Of a stretch of DNA of 64,000 bases, positions 17,095 to 27,781 are shown one piece after another. The position numbers and the translations under genes were made by a program. How positions within the stretch are numbered: position 1 is the first letter of the stretch; every line of letters begins with the position of its first letter. The notes beneath the pieces were generated by a model. It did no database searches. It saw only the letters and a list, made by a program, of their open reading frames with translations, and had not been told where the DNA came from. Source of the stretch: Mycobacterium sp. PS03-16 (GTDB taxonomy: Bacteria > Actinomycetota > Actinomycetes > Mycobacteriales > Mycobacteriaceae); assembly GCF_004570325.1 (NCBI RefSeq), contig NZ_SPQO01000010.1:1-64000 (forward strand), in the 5' to 3' direction.

Positions 17095-17775
17095 TCAGTC
17101 GGTGCTGCGCCAACCACTGACCCCGACGGTCACCATGCGCAGCTGTTTGACGGCGAGGCGCCGGATGTCGGCCAGTGCGGCCGCGTCGCCGGGGTCGACG
17201 GCGTCGACGGCCTCGGCGATGGAGATCATCGCGTTCACGATCAGTGAGGCGAGGACGTTGAGGTCCTCGGCACTCCAGGTGTTGAGGCCGGGAAACCTGG
17301 CGAGGTCGATCGCGAGTTCGGATGTGATCAGGCGGATCTCGGTGCGGATCGCGTAACGCAGCACGCTGAGTCCGCTGGAGCGTTCGCGCCCGATGAAACG
17401 CCAGTACTCGCTGCGCTGATTGACCCCTTCGATCAGCATGTCGATCGACGATTCGATGACCCGGTTCGGATCGAGCTTGCCGGTGCGGGCGGTGCGCAAC
17501 AGCTCGCGCAGCGCGCGGAACGATTCGTCGATCAGCACGAGGCCCAGCGCCTCCATCGACTCGAAATGCCGGTAGAACGCGGCCGGGGCGATTCCGGCCT
17601 CGCGGGTGACCTCGCGCAGGCTCAGCTCGGCGAAGCCGTGGTCCTCGAGCAGCGTCAACGCGGCGGCGACGATCGCCCTGCGGGTCGCCTCCTTACGTTC
17701 CTCCCGCGACGGCGTGTCGCGCGAACGCGACCGCCCTGAGCGACTCGTACGGGAATTCGGCGTACGACTGTTCAC
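17095..17775 (-). CDS. TetR-family regulator divergent from the desaturase operon
   Basis: A 226-residue TetR repressor. After an Arg/Ser-rich N-terminal tail, the DNA-binding helix-turn-helix is LREVTREAGIAPAAFYRHF near residues 60-80; the C-terminal ligand domain is about 140 residues. GTG 17775 is chosen: a TACGTT box lies 7 nt upstream, and the 13-bp palindrome 17771-17783 covers the start, as expected for autorepression. Divergent from the reductase/desaturase genes, so acyl-CoA-responsive control of lipid desaturation is the likely role (inferred). Confidence 0.87.
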   Translation of the reverse strand: MNSRTPNSRTSRSGRSRSRDTPSREERKEATRRAIVAAALTLLEDHGFAELSLREVTREAGIAPAAFYRHFESMEALGLVLIDESFRALRELLRTARTGKLDPNRVIESSIDMLIEGVNQRSEYWRFIGRERSSGLSVLRYAIRTEIRLITSELAIDLARFPGLNTWSAEDLNVLASLIVNAMISIAEAVDAVDPGDAAALADIRRLAVKQLRMVTVGVSGWRSTD

Positions 17776-17783
17776 GCTGTGAA
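17771..17783. promoter_or_regulatory. Candidate TetR operator
   Basis: Perfect inverted repeat TTCAC-GCT-GTGAA overlapping the start codon of the TetR gene, between its -10 box and coding sequence. The symmetry and position suggest an autoregulatory operator. Confidence 0.5.
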
Positions 17784-17801
17784 ACGTACCACAAGCTGCT
17801 T

Positions 17802-17825
17802 CGATCCTCTTGACCGATCCTCTTG
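17802..17825. repeat. Short tandem direct repeat in the desaturase promoter region
   Basis: CGATCCTCTTG occurs at 17802-17812 and again at 17815-17825, a 13-base period, between the TetR operator and the reductase start. It may be a regulator or RNA polymerase contact site, or a chance duplication. Confidence 0.35.
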
Positions 17826-17845
17826 TATCGGCGCACGGTATACAC

Positions 17846-18919
17846 ATGTTCACTGAAACGCTCAGACCGCGGCTGCGGGACCGAGTGCTGCGGTCACCGC
17901 TGGTCGACCTGCTCACCGGGCCACACGGCGTGAACCGGTACACCGAGCTCGTCGACCCCACCTGGACGTCGCAGGACGCCCGCGCGCGGGTGGTCGCCGT
18001 CCGGCGGCAGACCCCGCGCAGCGTGACGCTGACGCTCGAACCGAACCACGTGTTCACCGGATTCCGCGCCGGCCAGCACGTCAACCTCACCGTCGAGATC
18101 GACGGCCGTCGCCGCACCCGCTGCTACTCACCGGCCAGCGCCGAGCGATCCCGGTTGATCGAGCTGACCGTCGGCCGCCACGACGGCGGTCTGGTCTCGA
18201 CCTACCTGTGCGACCACGCCCGTCCGGGGATGGTGGTGGGTCTCGAGGCCGTGGGCGGGGAATTCACGCTGCCCACTGTCCGGCCGCGGCGCATCCTGTT
18301 CGTCTCCGGCGGCAGCGGGATCACCCCGGTGCTGTCGATGCTGCGCACGCTGCAGGCTGAGCGGTACACCGGCGAGGTGGCGTTCGTGCACTATGCGCGC
18401 AGCGCGGCGGAGGCCTGCTACCGCGACGAGCTCGCCGCGATGGCCGGGGTGCGGGTGCTGCACGGCTACACCCGCGACACCGCGGGCAGCGACCTCGTCG
18501 GCCGCTTCGACGCCGCGCACCTGGCGGCCGCGATGCCAGACGGCGATGACACCGCCGTGTTCGTGTGCGGTCCGCCGGCGCTGGTCGAGGCGGTCCGGGC
18601 GGTGCGCCCCGATGCGCGCGCCGAGAGCTTCGTACCGCCGGTCTTCGAGCTGCCGGCCGAGGCGTCCGGCGGGCGGATCAGCTTCGCCGACAGCGGGGTC
18701 GACATCACCGACGACGGGCGGCCGCTGCTCGAGCAGGCCGAGGCCGCGGGCCTCACCCCCGAGAGCGGATGCCGGATGGGCATCTGCCACAGCTGCACCC
18801 GCCGCAAGACCCGCGGCGCGGTGAGGAACCTGATCACCGGCGCGGTGTCGAGCGCCGAGGAGGAGGACGTGCAGATCTGCGTGTCCGTCCCCGTCGGCGA
18901 CGTCGACCTCGCGCTGTAA
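17846..18919 (+). CDS. Ferredoxin-NADP reductase-type oxidoreductase partner of desaturase (Rv3230c-like)
   Basis: A 357-residue electron-transfer protein with an FAD domain (RCYSPAS near residue 95), an NAD(P)H domain (SGGSGITPVLSML near 155, CGPP near 240) and a C-terminal plant-type 2Fe-2S domain (CRMGICHSC then C near residue 347). In M. tuberculosis the equivalent Rv3230c feeds electrons to the stearoyl-CoA desaturase DesA3. ATG 17846 is used; an upstream TTG would add 12 codons. It lies 14 bp before the desaturase gene and is divergent from a TetR regulator. Confidence 0.9.
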   Translation: MFTETLRPRLRDRVLRSPLVDLLTGPHGVNRYTELVDPTWTSQDARARVVAVRRQTPRSVTLTLEPNHVFTGFRAGQHVNLTVEIDGRRRTRCYSPASAERSRLIELTVGRHDGGLVSTYLCDHARPGMVVGLEAVGGEFTLPTVRPRRILFVSGGSGITPVLSMLRTLQAERYTGEVAFVHYARSAAEACYRDELAAMAGVRVLHGYTRDTAGSDLVGRFDAAHLAAAMPDGDDTAVFVCGPPALVEAVRAVRPDARAESFVPPVFELPAEASGGRISFADSGVDITDDGRPLLEQAEAAGLTPESGCRMGICHSCTRRKTRGAVRNLITGAVSSAEEEDVQICVSVPVGDVDLAL

Positions 18920-18933
18920 GAGAGGAGCCCGAC

Positions 18934-20040
18934 ATGACCACCACGCTGAACGCACCCGCCCAGCGGACCGTCGAGAAGACCGTCGCCGGCCGGACCGTGC
19001 GGCTCACGCCCGAGCAGGCCGAGGCCTTCGGCCGCGAACTCGACGCCCTGCGCGAACGCGTGATCGCCGACCTCGGGGAACGCGACGCGAACTACATCCG
19101 CCGCGTGATCAAGGCGCAGCGGGCACTCGAATTGGGCGGCCGCGCACTGCTGTTCGGCGGCGTGCTGCCGCCGTTCTGGTTGGCCGGCACCGCGCTGCTG
19201 GGGCTGGCGAAGATCATCGACAACATGGAGATCGGCCACAACGTCATGCACGGCCAGTACGACTGGATGGGCGACCCGGCGATCTCCAGCCGCGGATTCG
19301 AATGGGACACCGCCTGTCCCGGCGACCAGTGGCGCCACTCGCACAACTACATGCACCACACATACACCAACATCGTCGGCATGGACCGCGACATCGGCTA
19401 CGGGATCCTGCGGATGAGCGCCGATCAGCGGTGGCGGCCCTACTTCCTGGGCAACCCGGTGTACGCGTTCCTGCTGATGGTGCTGTTCCAGTACGGCGTC
19501 GCGCTGCACGAACTCGAGACCGAACGCATCCGCGCCGGCGAGATCACGATCGCCGACAAGAAAGAGATCCTCGAGGGCATCTGGCGCAAAACCAAGCGGC
19601 AGACCCTCAAGGACTACGTCGCATTCCCGCTGCTGGCCGGGCCGGTCGCACCGTGGGTGTTCACGGGCAATCTCACCGCGAACCTGATCCGCAACGTGTG
19701 GTCCTACATGATCATCTTCTGCGGCCACTTCCCGGAGGACGTGCAGGAGTTCTCGGTCGAGGAGACCAAGGCCGAGACCCGCGGGCAGTGGTACTTCCGG
19801 CAGATCCTGGGCTCGGCGAACCTCACGGGCGGGAAGCTCTTCCACCTGCTGAGCGGGAATCTGTCGTTCCAGATCGAGCACCACCTGTTCCCGGACATCC
19901 CGGCGCACCGGCACGCCGAGATCGCGCCCGAGGTGCGCGACATCTGCCGCCGCTACGGTCTGCCGTACAACACCGGCCCGCTGCCGAAGCAGTTCGCCAC
20001 CGTGGTGCGCAAGATCGTGCGATTGGCGCTGCCCGGCTGA
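18934..20040 (+). CDS. desA3: Membrane acyl-CoA delta-9 desaturase (DesA3-like)
   Basis: A 368-residue membrane di-iron desaturase. Three histidine boxes are visible: GHNVMH (H102, H106), HSHNYMHH (H135, H137, H141, H142) and QIEHHLF (H316, H317). Hydrophobic segments lie at about 68-95, 185-205 and 230-265. It introduces a cis double bond in stearoyl-CoA using electrons from the adjacent reductase. ATG 18934 follows an AGAGGAG ribosome site and gives the expected N-terminus. A long hairpin follows the stop. Confidence 0.92.
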   Translation: MTTTLNAPAQRTVEKTVAGRTVRLTPEQAEAFGRELDALRERVIADLGERDANYIRRVIKAQRALELGGRALLFGGVLPPFWLAGTALLGLAKIIDNMEIGHNVMHGQYDWMGDPAISSRGFEWDTACPGDQWRHSHNYMHHTYTNIVGMDRDIGYGILRMSADQRWRPYFLGNPVYAFLLMVLFQYGVALHELETERIRAGEITIADKKEILEGIWRKTKRQTLKDYVAFPLLAGPVAPWVFTGNLTANLIRNVWSYMIIFCGHFPEDVQEFSVEETKAETRGQWYFRQILGSANLTGGKLFHLLSGNLSFQIEHHLFPDIPAHRHAEIAPEVRDICRRYGLPYNTGPLPKQFATVVRKIVRLALPG

Positions 20041-20044
20041 CCGC

Positions 20045-20100
20045 CGAGACTACGGTTGATGACGGATTTCGCCCGATTCCCGTCAGCAACCGTAGTCTCG
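20045..20100 (+). terminator. Long composite hairpin after desA3
   Basis: Arms CGAGACTACGGTTG (20045-20058) and CAACCGTAGTCTCG (20087-20100) are perfect over 14 bases. After one mismatch a six-base inner stem TGACGG/CCGTCA continues, leaving a 14-base loop. Probable terminator for the desaturase operon; no T-run. Confidence 0.65.
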
Positions 20101-20128
20101 CGCTCAGCGGTGGACGAAAGGTCGAGCA

Positions 20129-21694
20129 GTGGACGAAGTGCCCGTGCCGGTGTCGGGCGACCGGCTACTCGTCGCGGGCCGGACGTGCCGGACGATCGCC
20201 CGGGCCGACCGGTTCGCCCCGATCGTCGACGGCGCCGACTACCTCGCGCACGTCAAGGCCGCAATGCTGCGCGCGCGGCGCCGCATCATGCTGATCGGGT
20301 GGGATCTCGACTACCGCACGACGTTCGAGCCGGGCCGTCCCACTCAGCTCGGGCCGAATCGGCTGGGCCCGTTCCTGCACTGGATGCTGTGGCAGGAGCC
20401 CGAACTGCAGGTCTATCTGCTCAAGTCCAACCTCAAACTGCTGCCGGCGCTCGACGGCCTCTGGTTCGGTGTGACGCCGGTGAGCCTGGTCAACCAGTTC
20501 ACCTCCCGGCGTATGCATTTCGCCGTCGACGGGGCGCGCCCGACCGGTGCGGTGCACCACCAGAAGATCGTGGTGATCGACGACCGGGTGGCGTTCTGCG
20601 GCGGCATCGACCTGACCGTCGGGCGCTGGGACACCCGCGGTCACACGCCGGGCGACCGGCGCAGGCAGACCGCGGGCGAGGCGTACGGCCCCCGCCACGA
20701 GGTGGCGGCCGCGATGGACGCCGATGCGGCGGGCGCCCTCGCCGTGGAGGCGCGGGAGCGGTGGCAGGCCGCCACCGGGAAGTCCCTGGCGCCGGTCGCG
20801 TCGGCCGGCCCGGTCTGGCCGCACCGACTGCGACCCGCACTGCGCGATGTCGAGGTGGGTATCGCGCGGACGCTGCCCGCCCTGACGTCCCGGACCGAGG
20901 CGCGGGAGGTGGAGGCCCTCGACCTCGCGGCGATCAGGGCCGCGCGTGAGGTGATCTACCTCGAGAACCAGTACCTGGCCTCCCGCCGCCTCGCCACCGC
21001 GCTCGCCGCCCGCCTGCGCGAAGCCGACGGGCCGCAGGTGGTGATCGTGCTGCCCCGCAGCTCGGAGAGCCGGCTCGAGCAGGAGTCGATGGACAGTGCC
21101 CGCGAACGCCTGCTCCGGCTGTTGTGGACTGCCGATCTGCACGGCAGGCTGGGCGTCTATTGGCCGGCGGTCCGGGGCGGCACGTCGGTGTACGTGCACT
21201 CCAAGGTGCTGGTGGCCGACGACCGCCTGTTGCGCATCGGTTCGTCGAACCTCAACAACCGGTCGCTGGGTTTCGACAGCGAATGCGACGTCGCCATCGA
21301 GGCGCCCGACGACGGCCGCGACGACGTGCGCCGGCACATCGTCCGCACGCGCGACGACCTGGTCGCCGAACACCTGGGCGTACCCGCCGAGGTGTTCCGC
21401 CGCGAGGTGGCCGACCGCGGCTCGTTCCTGGCCGCCGTCGAGGCGCTGCGCGGCACGGGCCGCTCGCTGCGCACGTTCACCGGGTTCATGGTCTCCGCCG
21501 ACGCGGGCCCGTTCGCGGAGAACGACCTGATGGATCCCGACCACGTCCCGACGTCGGTGAGTCAGAGCGCGCGCGACGTGCTCTTCAATGCGGTCACGTG
21601 GCCGTTGATGCGGGCCGCCCCGCAGGTCTGGTCCGCCGCGCGGGCGGTCGCCCGGCGCATCGCGCCGGAGGCGGCGCCACCTGATCAGCGCTGA
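20129..21694 (+). CDS. Phospholipase D-like phosphatidyltransferase/hydrolase
   Basis: A 521-residue protein with two HKD motifs: HQKIVVID (H144, K146, D151) and HSKVLVAD (H357, K359, D364), each followed by the expected Gly/Ser-Asn segments ([14 protein letters not shown]). The N-terminal [10 protein letters not shown] segment is typical of bacterial PLD homologs. No signal peptide or strong N-terminal membrane anchor is seen, so a cytosolic or membrane-peripheral phospholipase or transphosphatidylase is likely. GTG start with AAAGG upstream. The final 10 bp overlap the convergent nei gene. Confidence 0.85.
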   Translation: MDEVPVPVSGDRLLVAGRTCRTIARADRFAPIVDGADYLAHVKAAMLRARRRIMLIGWDLDYRTTFEPGRPTQLGPNRLGPFLHWMLWQEPELQVYLLKSNLKLLPALDGLWFGVTPVSLVNQFTSRRMHFAVDGARPTGAVHHQKIVVIDDRVAFCGGIDLTVGRWDTRGHTPGDRRRQTAGEAYGPRHEVAAAMDADAAGALAVEARERWQAATGKSLAPVASAGPVWPHRLRPALRDVEVGIARTLPALTSRTEAREVEALDLAAIRAAREVIYLENQYLASRRLATALAARLREADGPQVVIVLPRSSESRLEQESMDSARERLLRLLWTADLHGRLGVYWPAVRGGTSVYVHSKVLVADDRLLRIGSSNLNNRSLGFDSECDVAIEAPDDGRDDVRRHIVRTRDDLVAEHLGVPAEVFRREVADRGSFLAAVEALRGTGRSLRTFTGFMVSADAGPFAENDLMDPDHVPTSVSQSARDVLFNAVTWPLMRAAPQVWSAARAVARRIAPEAAPPDQR

Positions 21695-22458
21695 CAGTGC
21701 GGGCACCAGTAACTGACCCGCTCACCGCTGTCGTCGCGCTTGATCGGGGTGCCGCAGCGACGGCACGGTTTGCCGACCCGGCCGTACACCCACACGTCGC
21801 GGCCTGGCCGGGTGTCGCCGGTGGTGGTGCGATTCCAACGGTTGCGGTTCAGCCACAACATGTCCCGGGCCCGCTGCACCATGCGCAGCGGATCGGTGAC
21901 GGCGCTGACCGGCGCGGTCGGCAGGTGTCCGAACAGGAAGCAGATCTCGTTGGCGTACACGTTTCCGACGCCGGCCATGACCCGCTGGTCGAGCAGCGCC
22001 TCCGGCAGCGGCCGGTCGGGGTCGGCGATCAGATTCTCGGCGGCCACCCGCGGCTCCCAGTCGTCGCCGAGGAGATCCGGCCCGAGATGGGCCACGGCCT
22101 CCATGTCACGGTCGCGCTCGAGCACTTCGAGGACACCGAGGTCGATACCGGCGGCCTGCACCGCCTGCTCACCGTCGCCGGCTTCGAGGATGATCCGGAT
22201 GCGGTAGCCGGCCCCGCTGGGCCGGCTCGCCGGGTTGACCTTCCAGCTGCCCTCCATCTTCAGATGCGAGTGGATGCTCGCCGGCCCGACGCGGATGAAC
22301 AGGTGCTTACCGCGGGCGAGCACCTCGTCGACGACGTGACCGGTGAGATCCACGGTGGCGTAGCGCGGGACCCGGACGTCGCAGCGGGTCAACGCCTTTC
22401 CGAGCAGTCCGTCGCGCAGGGCGGTGGCGGTGCGGTAGACGGTGTCACCTTCGGGCAT
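21685..22458 (-). CDS. nei: Endonuclease VIII-type DNA glycosylase/AP lyase
   Basis: A 257-residue Fpg/Nei-family base excision repair enzyme. The N-terminus MPEGDTVYR supplies the catalytic Pro2 and Glu3; GKHLFIR near residue 52 carries the catalytic lysine. The helix-two-turn-helix is in [11 protein letters not shown] near 165, and the C-terminal zinc finger is CRRCGT...CPHC. Removes oxidised bases and nicks the abasic site. It begins 4 bp after lhr, so the two repair genes are one transcription unit, as in M. tuberculosis (Rv3296-Rv3297). Confidence 0.93.
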   Translation of the reverse strand: MPEGDTVYRTATALRDGLLGKALTRCDVRVPRYATVDLTGHVVDEVLARGKHLFIRVGPASIHSHLKMEGSWKVNPASRPSGAGYRIRIILEAGDGEQAVQAAGIDLGVLEVLERDRDMEAVAHLGPDLLGDDWEPRVAAENLIADPDRPLPEALLDQRVMAGVGNVYANEICFLFGHLPTAPVSAVTDPLRMVQRARDMLWLNRNRWNRTTTGDTRPGRDVWVYGRVGKPCRRCGTPIKRDDSGERVSYWCPHCQR

Positions 22459-22462
22459 CGAC

Positions 22463-25400
22463 TCACCGTAACCGCAGTCCGCGCGGGGTCCGGCTGAAGC
22501 CGGCGCCGGTGAGCGCGTCCTGCACGGCTGCGCGCACGTCGCCGGCACCGGCCTCCAGCACCGAGACACCGTTGACCTTCTCCACCAGCAGCGACTGCAC
22601 GCGGCCGCCGCCGACCAGACCGGCCAGCGCCGCCGCGGCCGCCTGATGGGCCTCGGCGTCGGCGGTGAAGCTGAGCAGCGACCGTCCGCCGCGTTCGAGG
22701 AACCACACGAGTTCCCCGTCGACCAGCGCGACCAGCGCGCCGGCCTTGCGGCCGGGCCGGTGCGCGGTGTCGTCGCCGTCCCCGGTGCGGTCCGGCCAGG
22801 GCAGCGCGGCGCCGTAGGGGTTGGCGGGGTCGGCGGCCGCGAGCACGACGGCGTGGTATTCGCGGCGTTCCTCGTCGACGCTGTCGAGGTAGGTGCGCAG
22901 CCGGTCCACCGTCGAGGCGACCGCGAACTGCGCGCCGCCCAGCGACTCGACGAAGTAGCCGCGCTGGCAGCGGCCGGCGTCCTCGAACGCCGTCAGCACC
23001 TTGTACAGCATCGCGAAGCCGCCGGGCACGCCCTCGGCGGCGACCGCACCCTTGGTCAGCACGCCGTACCTGCCCAGCAGCAGCTCGGCGGTGAAGTGCG
23101 CCCGCACCGTGGAATCCGGCTCGGCGGCGGGCAACGCCGACCAGCGGCCGGCCACCGTCGGGTCGGCGGCGCGGGTCTGTGCCTGGGCGACGTGGTAGCT
23201 ACTCAACCGCGGCGGCCGGGCCCGCTGCCGGTGAGCCGGCGCGCCACGCCGCCCGGTGGACCGCCGGGTGCCCGACAGCATCGCCCGCACGGGCGCGAAC
23301 GTGTCACCGGTGACCCAGCCGGCCCAGATCAGTTCCCACAGAGCGGTTTTGAATTGTTCGGTGTCGGTGCCGGCCAGCTGGCGGAAGAAGTAGGCGCCGC
23401 CCGCGCCGAGGGTCTGCATGATCGCCCGATGAGTGTCGGTGAACTCCAACTCGACCGGCGCGGCCAGCGTCAGCGGCGCGGCGTCGGCGTGGTGAAAGGT
23501 GATCCAGCCGTCACCACCGCCGATGGGTCCGGCACCCGACCACATCACCTCGCCGCTGGCCAGCAGTTCGTCGAGCATTGCGGGCTGGTAGTCACGCACC
23601 CGCTGGGACAACACCAGCGGCTCGACCGCCGACGCCGGGATGGGCACGCCCGCGAGCTGATCGATGGCCGCCGCCAGACCGTCGATTCCGGCGCTGTGCG
23701 TCGAGCCGACATGCTGCCAGGACGGCAGGAAGCGGGCGTAGGCCGCGGTGCTGACCGGTTCTACCTGGGCGCGCAGCGCGGCCAGCGAGCGGCGGCGCAG
23801 GATCTTGAGAACATCTTCGTCACACCACTGTTCGGCGCCGGCGGGGTCGGCCACGGGGAGGTCGGTGAACTCGCCGCGCACCAACCGACCGTCGACGGCG
23901 AGGCGGCCCAGGACGTCGCCGGTCACGCGCAGCCCGAGCCCGAACCGCGCCGCCGCGTCCGCGGTGGTGAAGGGTCCGTGGGTGCGGGCATAGCGGCCGA
24001 GCAGCTCGCCGAGGGGGTCGACCACCGGGTCCAGGAATGACACCGGCACCCCGACCGGCACCGCGACACCGACGCCGTCGCGCAGCAGCCCGACGTCCTC
24101 GATGGCCACCCACCAGGAGCGGCCGGCGTAGGAGACGGTCAGCACCCGCTTGGCGGCCAACAGCCCCTCGAGCCAGCCGCCGACCTCACGCGTGGTGCAC
24201 CGGTCGGCGATCTCCTCGGTGGTCAGCGGTCCCAGCAGGCGCAGCAGATCGGCGACGCCCTCGGCGTCGCGGGCGCGCCGATCCTCGCTGAGGTGTTGCA
24301 GCTGACGCGCGGTCGAGGCGATGACGTCGGCGTCGAGCAGCTCCCGCAACTCGACGCTGCCCAGCAGTTCGGCAAGCAGCGTGGCATCCAAGGACAAGGC
24401 GGCGGCGCGGCGTTCGGCCAGCGGGCTGTCGCCCTCGTACATGAAGGCGCCGACGTAGCCGAACAGCAGCGACGCCGCGAACGGCGACGGAGTGGTGGTC
24501 TCCACCTCGACGATGCGCAGCCGCCGCTGGGCGATCCGGTGCATCAGCTCGATCAGCGCGGGCACGTCGTAGACGTCCTGCAGGCATTCGCGCACGGCCT
24601 CGAGCACGATCGGGAAGTCCGGATACTTGCGGGCCACGTCGAGCAGCTGGGCGGCGCGCTGGCGCTGATGCCACAGCGGGGAGCGCTTCCCCGGGGTGCG
24701 GCGGGGCAGCAGCAGCGCGCGGGCGGCGCATTCGCGGAAGCGGGAGGCGAACAGCGCCGACCCGCCGACCTCCGCGGTGACGATCGGCTCGATCTCGTCG
24801 GCGTCGAACACGAACAGGTCGGCGAACGACGCGGCGCCGCCGGACTCGAAGTCGGTGTCGGGCAGCCGCACGATGATGCCGTCGTCGGAGGCGGTCGGCT
24901 TCTCGTCGATGCCGTAGCGTTCGCGCAGCCGTCGGGCGACGGCCAGCGCCAGCGGGCCGTGCACCCGCAGCCCGTAGGGGGAGTGCAGGATGATCCGCCA
25001 GTCACCGAGTTCGTCGCGGAACCGTTCCACCACAAACGTGGTGTCGGTGGGCACTGTGCCGGTGGCCTGCCGCTGATCGTCGAGCAGCCGGTAGAGGTTG
25101 TCGGTCGCGTAGTCGTTGAATCCCATGGTCCGGCAGCGCTCGGCGAAGGCGTCGGAGCCCAGGCCGGCGAGTTCTCCGGTGAACGCGCCGACCGCCGCGC
25201 CCAGTTCGGCGGGCCGGCCCACCCCGTCGCCGCGCCAGAACGGCAACCGGGCCGGCTGGCCGGGCGCGGGGACGACCAGCACTCGGTCGTGGGTGATCTC
25301 GGTGATCCGCCAGCTGGTCGCGCCGAGTGAGATGACGTCGCCCGGGCGCGACTCGTAGACCATCTCCTCGTCGAGTTCCCCGACGCGCGAAGGTTTGTCG

Positions 25401-27034
25401 TTGTCGGTGGCCAGATAGACGGTGAACAGACCGCGGTCGGGGATCGCGCCGCCGGACGTGACGGCCAGCCGCTGCGCCCCGGGCCGCGCGGTCAGCGTCC
25501 CTGCGTCGCGGTCGTAGACCAGCCGCGGCCGCAGTTCGGCGAATTCGGTGGACGGGTACTTGCCCGACAGCAGGTCCAGCGTGGCCTCGAAGGCGCTGCG
25601 CGGCAGCGTCGCGAACGGCGCGCTGCGCCGCACCGCGTCGAACCAGCGGTCCGCGTCGAGCGGTTCCAGCGCGGCGGCGGCCACGGTGTGTTGGGCCAGC
25701 ACGTCGAGCGGGTTGGCCGGCACCGCCATGGTCTCGATCTGCCCGGCCATCATGCGCTGCACGGTGACCGCGCACCCGATCAGGTCGGTGCGGTGCTTGG
25801 GGAACAGCACGCCCTGGGAGATCTCGCCGACCTGGTGTCCGGCGCGGCCGACGCGCTGCAGCCCGCTGGCCACCGACGGCGGCGCCTCGACCTGGATCAC
25901 CAGATCCACTGCGCCCATGTCGATGCCGAGCTCGAGGCTGGAGGTGGCGACCACGGCCTTGAGCCGTCCGCTCTTCAGATCGTCCTCGACGATCGCGCGC
26001 TGCTCCTTGCTGACCGACCCGTGGTGGGCCTTGGCCAGCAGCAGGTCGGCGCCCAGTGAGACGCCGCTGGCCATCAGCTGGGCCGGCGCGCCGCCCCCGA
26101 CCTGGTCGTTGCGCTCGACGGGTGTGTCCACCCCGAGGCGTTCGGCGTGGATCTCGTTGAGCCGGGAGGTCAGCCGCTCGGCCAAGCGGCGGGAGTTGGC
26201 GAACACGATCGAGCTGTTGTGCGCCTCGATCAGGTCGACGATCTGCTCCTCGACGTCGGGCCAGATGGTGTTGTTCTCGAGGTCGGCCATATCGGGCACG
26301 GGCACCCGCACCCCGAGGTCGAACGTCTTGGCCGCGGGCGGCGCGACGACGGTGGCGGGCGCTTGTCCGGACAGGAACCGGGCCACCTCCTCGGGTGGGC
26401 GCACCGTGGCCGACAGGCCGATGCGCTGGGCGGGGCGCTCGAGCAACTGATCGAGCCGTTCCAGCGACAGTGCGAGGTGGGCGCCGCGTTTGGTGGCGGC
26501 CACGGCGTGCACCTCGTCGACGATGACGGTCTGCACCTCGGCCAGCGTCTCGCGTGCCGCCGACGTCAGCATGAGGAACAGCGACTCCGGCGTGGTGATC
26601 AGGATGTCGGGCGGCCGGGTCAGCATCTCCCGCCGCTGCGCCGGGGTGGTGTCGCCCGAGCGCACGCCGACGGTGATGGCCGGCGGCGTCTGTCCGTGCC
26701 GTTCGGCGATCCGCGCGATGCCGGTCAGCGGGGTGCGCAGGTTGCGTTCGACGTCGACGGCGAGCGCCTTGAGGGGTGACACGTAGAGCACCCGGGTGCC
26801 GGCCTTCGGTGGACGCGGTTCCGCGGTGGCCAGGCCGTCGATGGCCGACAGGAACGCCGCCAGCGTCTTCCCGGACCCGGTGGGCGCGATGACCAGCGTG
26901 TTGTCCCCGGCGGCGATCGCCGACCAGGCCTGGGCCTGCGCCGGTGTGGGTTCGACGAACGTGCCCGCGAACCACTCCCGGGTCAGCGGGCTGAACCGGG
27001 ACAGCGCGTCGGTGGGTGAAGTGGCGCGGGCCAT
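22463..27034 (-). CDS. lhr: ATP-dependent helicase Lhr (large form)
   Basis: A 1523-residue SF2 helicase of the Lhr-Core plus C-terminal extension type. Walker [13 protein letters not shown] near residue 55, DEVHA at motif II near 172, the SATVRPP motif III near 205, RVGRAGHQ at motif VI near 395. Winged-helix and beta-barrel domains follow to about 860, then a long C-terminal region of repeated winged helices ending [11 protein letters not shown]. Lhr unwinds 3'-tailed DNA and RNA:DNA hybrids and is DNA-damage linked in mycobacteria. The second of two start codons (ATG 27034) is used. Co-transcribed with nei. Confidence 0.94.
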   Translation of the reverse strand: MARATSPTDALSRFSPLTREWFAGTFVEPTPAQAQAWSAIAAGDNTLVIAPTGSGKTLAAFLSAIDGLATAEPRPPKAGTRVLYVSPLKALAVDVERNLRTPLTGIARIAERHGQTPPAITVGVRSGDTTPAQRREMLTRPPDILITTPESLFLMLTSAARETLAEVQTVIVDEVHAVAATKRGAHLALSLERLDQLLERPAQRIGLSATVRPPEEVARFLSGQAPATVVAPPAAKTFDLGVRVPVPDMADLENNTIWPDVEEQIVDLIEAHNSSIVFANSRRLAERLTSRLNEIHAERLGVDTPVERNDQVGGGAPAQLMASGVSLGADLLLAKAHHGSVSKEQRAIVEDDLKSGRLKAVVATSSLELGIDMGAVDLVIQVEAPPSVASGLQRVGRAGHQVGEISQGVLFPKHRTDLIGCAVTVQRMMAGQIETMAVPANPLDVLAQHTVAAAALEPLDADRWFDAVRRSAPFATLPRSAFEATLDLLSGKYPSTEFAELRPRLVYDRDAGTLTARPGAQRLAVTSGGAIPDRGLFTVYLATDNDKPSRVGELDEEMVYESRPGDVISLGATSWRITEITHDRVLVVPAPGQPARLPFWRGDGVGRPAELGAAVGAFTGELAGLGSDAFAERCRTMGFNDYATDNLYRLLDDQRQATGTVPTDTTFVVERFRDELGDWRIILHSPYGLRVHGPLALAVARRLRERYGIDEKPTASDDGIIVRLPDTDFESGGAASFADLFVFDADEIEPIVTAEVGGSALFASRFRECAARALLLPRRTPGKRSPLWHQRQRAAQLLDVARKYPDFPIVLEAVRECLQDVYDVPALIELMHRIAQRRLRIVEVETTTPSPFAASLLFGYVGAFMYEGDSPLAERRAAALSLDATLLAELLGSVELRELLDADVIASTARQLQHLSEDRRARDAEGVADLLRLLGPLTTEEIADRCTTREVGGWLEGLLAAKRVLTVSYAGRSWWVAIEDVGLLRDGVGVAVPVGVPVSFLDPVVDPLGELLGRYARTHGPFTTADAAARFGLGLRVTGDVLGRLAVDGRLVRGEFTDLPVADPAGAEQWCDEDVLKILRRRSLAALRAQVEPVSTAAYARFLPSWQHVGSTHSAGIDGLAAAIDQLAGVPIPASAVEPLVLSQRVRDYQPAMLDELLASGEVMWSGAGPIGGGDGWITFHHADAAPLTLAAPVELEFTDTHRAIMQTLGAGGAYFFRQLAGTDTEQFKTALWELIWAGWVTGDTFAPVRAMLSGTRRSTGRRGAPAHRQRARPPRLSSYHVAQAQTRAADPTVAGRWSALPAAEPDSTVRAHFTAELLLGRYGVLTKGAVAAEGVPGGFAMLYKVLTAFEDAGRCQRGYFVESLGGAQFAVASTVDRLRTYLDSVDEERREYHAVVLAAADPANPYGAALPWPDRTGDGDDTAHRPGRKAGALVALVDGELVWFLERGGRSLLSFTADAEAHQAAAAALAGLVGGGRVQSLLVEKVNGVSVLEAGAGDVRAAVQDALTGAGFSRTPRGLRLR

Positions 27035-27079
27035 CACTCCATCATGACCAGACCCACCGACAAACCCCGGCCCGCGGCG

Positions 27080-27733
27080 TTACGCCGTCCGTGAACCGGG
27101 CGCCACCGCGGCGGCCAGCGCCCAGGGCAGACCGGGAACCCGGCCCACCGCGTCGAGCAGGGTGTGGGCGCAGGAGTCCGCCAGGTAGTCCGCCTCGACG
27201 GACGGGTCCAGCAGCCGGCGCCGGCACAGCTCGAGCGTGTAGGCCAGCCAGCCGTGTACCGCGATCCGCAGGTCGCGCTCCACAGTGGCGTCCAACGGCC
27301 CGTCGCCGGCCGCGGTAAGCCGCGCGACGATCCGGTCGGCCTGCCGGTCGTTGTCGAGGTCGTCGATGCCGCGCAGTACCGGGTCGATGCGGCCCAGCCC
27401 GATCGAGGCCGCCCAGGCGCTGTGCGGGTGTTCCTCGTCGTAGCGGAGATAGTCCAGCACTCCGGCACGCACCTGGGCGTACAGGCTCTGTCCGGGTTGG
27501 GGTGCGGTGTCGGTCGCGGTGAACAGGCGCTCGGCCTCGGCACGGACCACCGCGGCGAAGAACGCCCGCTTGTCGGGGAAGTAGTGGTACATCAGCGCAC
27601 GCGACACCCCGGCCCGCTCGGCGACCTCGTCGATCCGCACCTCGTCGTAGGGACTGCGGCCGAACACCTCGGCGCCCAGAGCGAGCAGCTCGCGGCGCCG
27701 GTCGGCCGGGGACAGGCGGCGGCGCTCGGGCAT
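27080..27733 (-). CDS. TetR-family transcriptional regulator (Rv3295-like)
   Basis: A 217-residue TetR protein. HTH segment IDEVAERAGVSRALMYHYF near residues 34-52, followed by PDKRAFF. ATG start lies 6 nt after a TAAAGT box (complement of 27740-27745), a leaderless pattern. Divergent from the cytochrome P450 gene with only 48 bp between starts, so it probably controls the P450, itself and possibly lhr downstream. Ligand unknown. Position matches Rv3295. Confidence 0.87.
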   Translation of the reverse strand: MPERRRLSPADRRRELLALGAEVFGRSPYDEVRIDEVAERAGVSRALMYHYFPDKRAFFAAVVRAEAERLFTATDTAPQPGQSLYAQVRAGVLDYLRYDEEHPHSAWAASIGLGRIDPVLRGIDDLDNDRQADRIVARLTAAGDGPLDATVERDLRIAVHGWLAYTLELCRRRLLDPSVEADYLADSCAHTLLDAVGRVPGLPWALAAAVAPGSRTA

Positions 27734-27781
27734 GGCTCCACTTTACTTGACACATGTACAACAGTGCCGGAGGCTGTGCTC

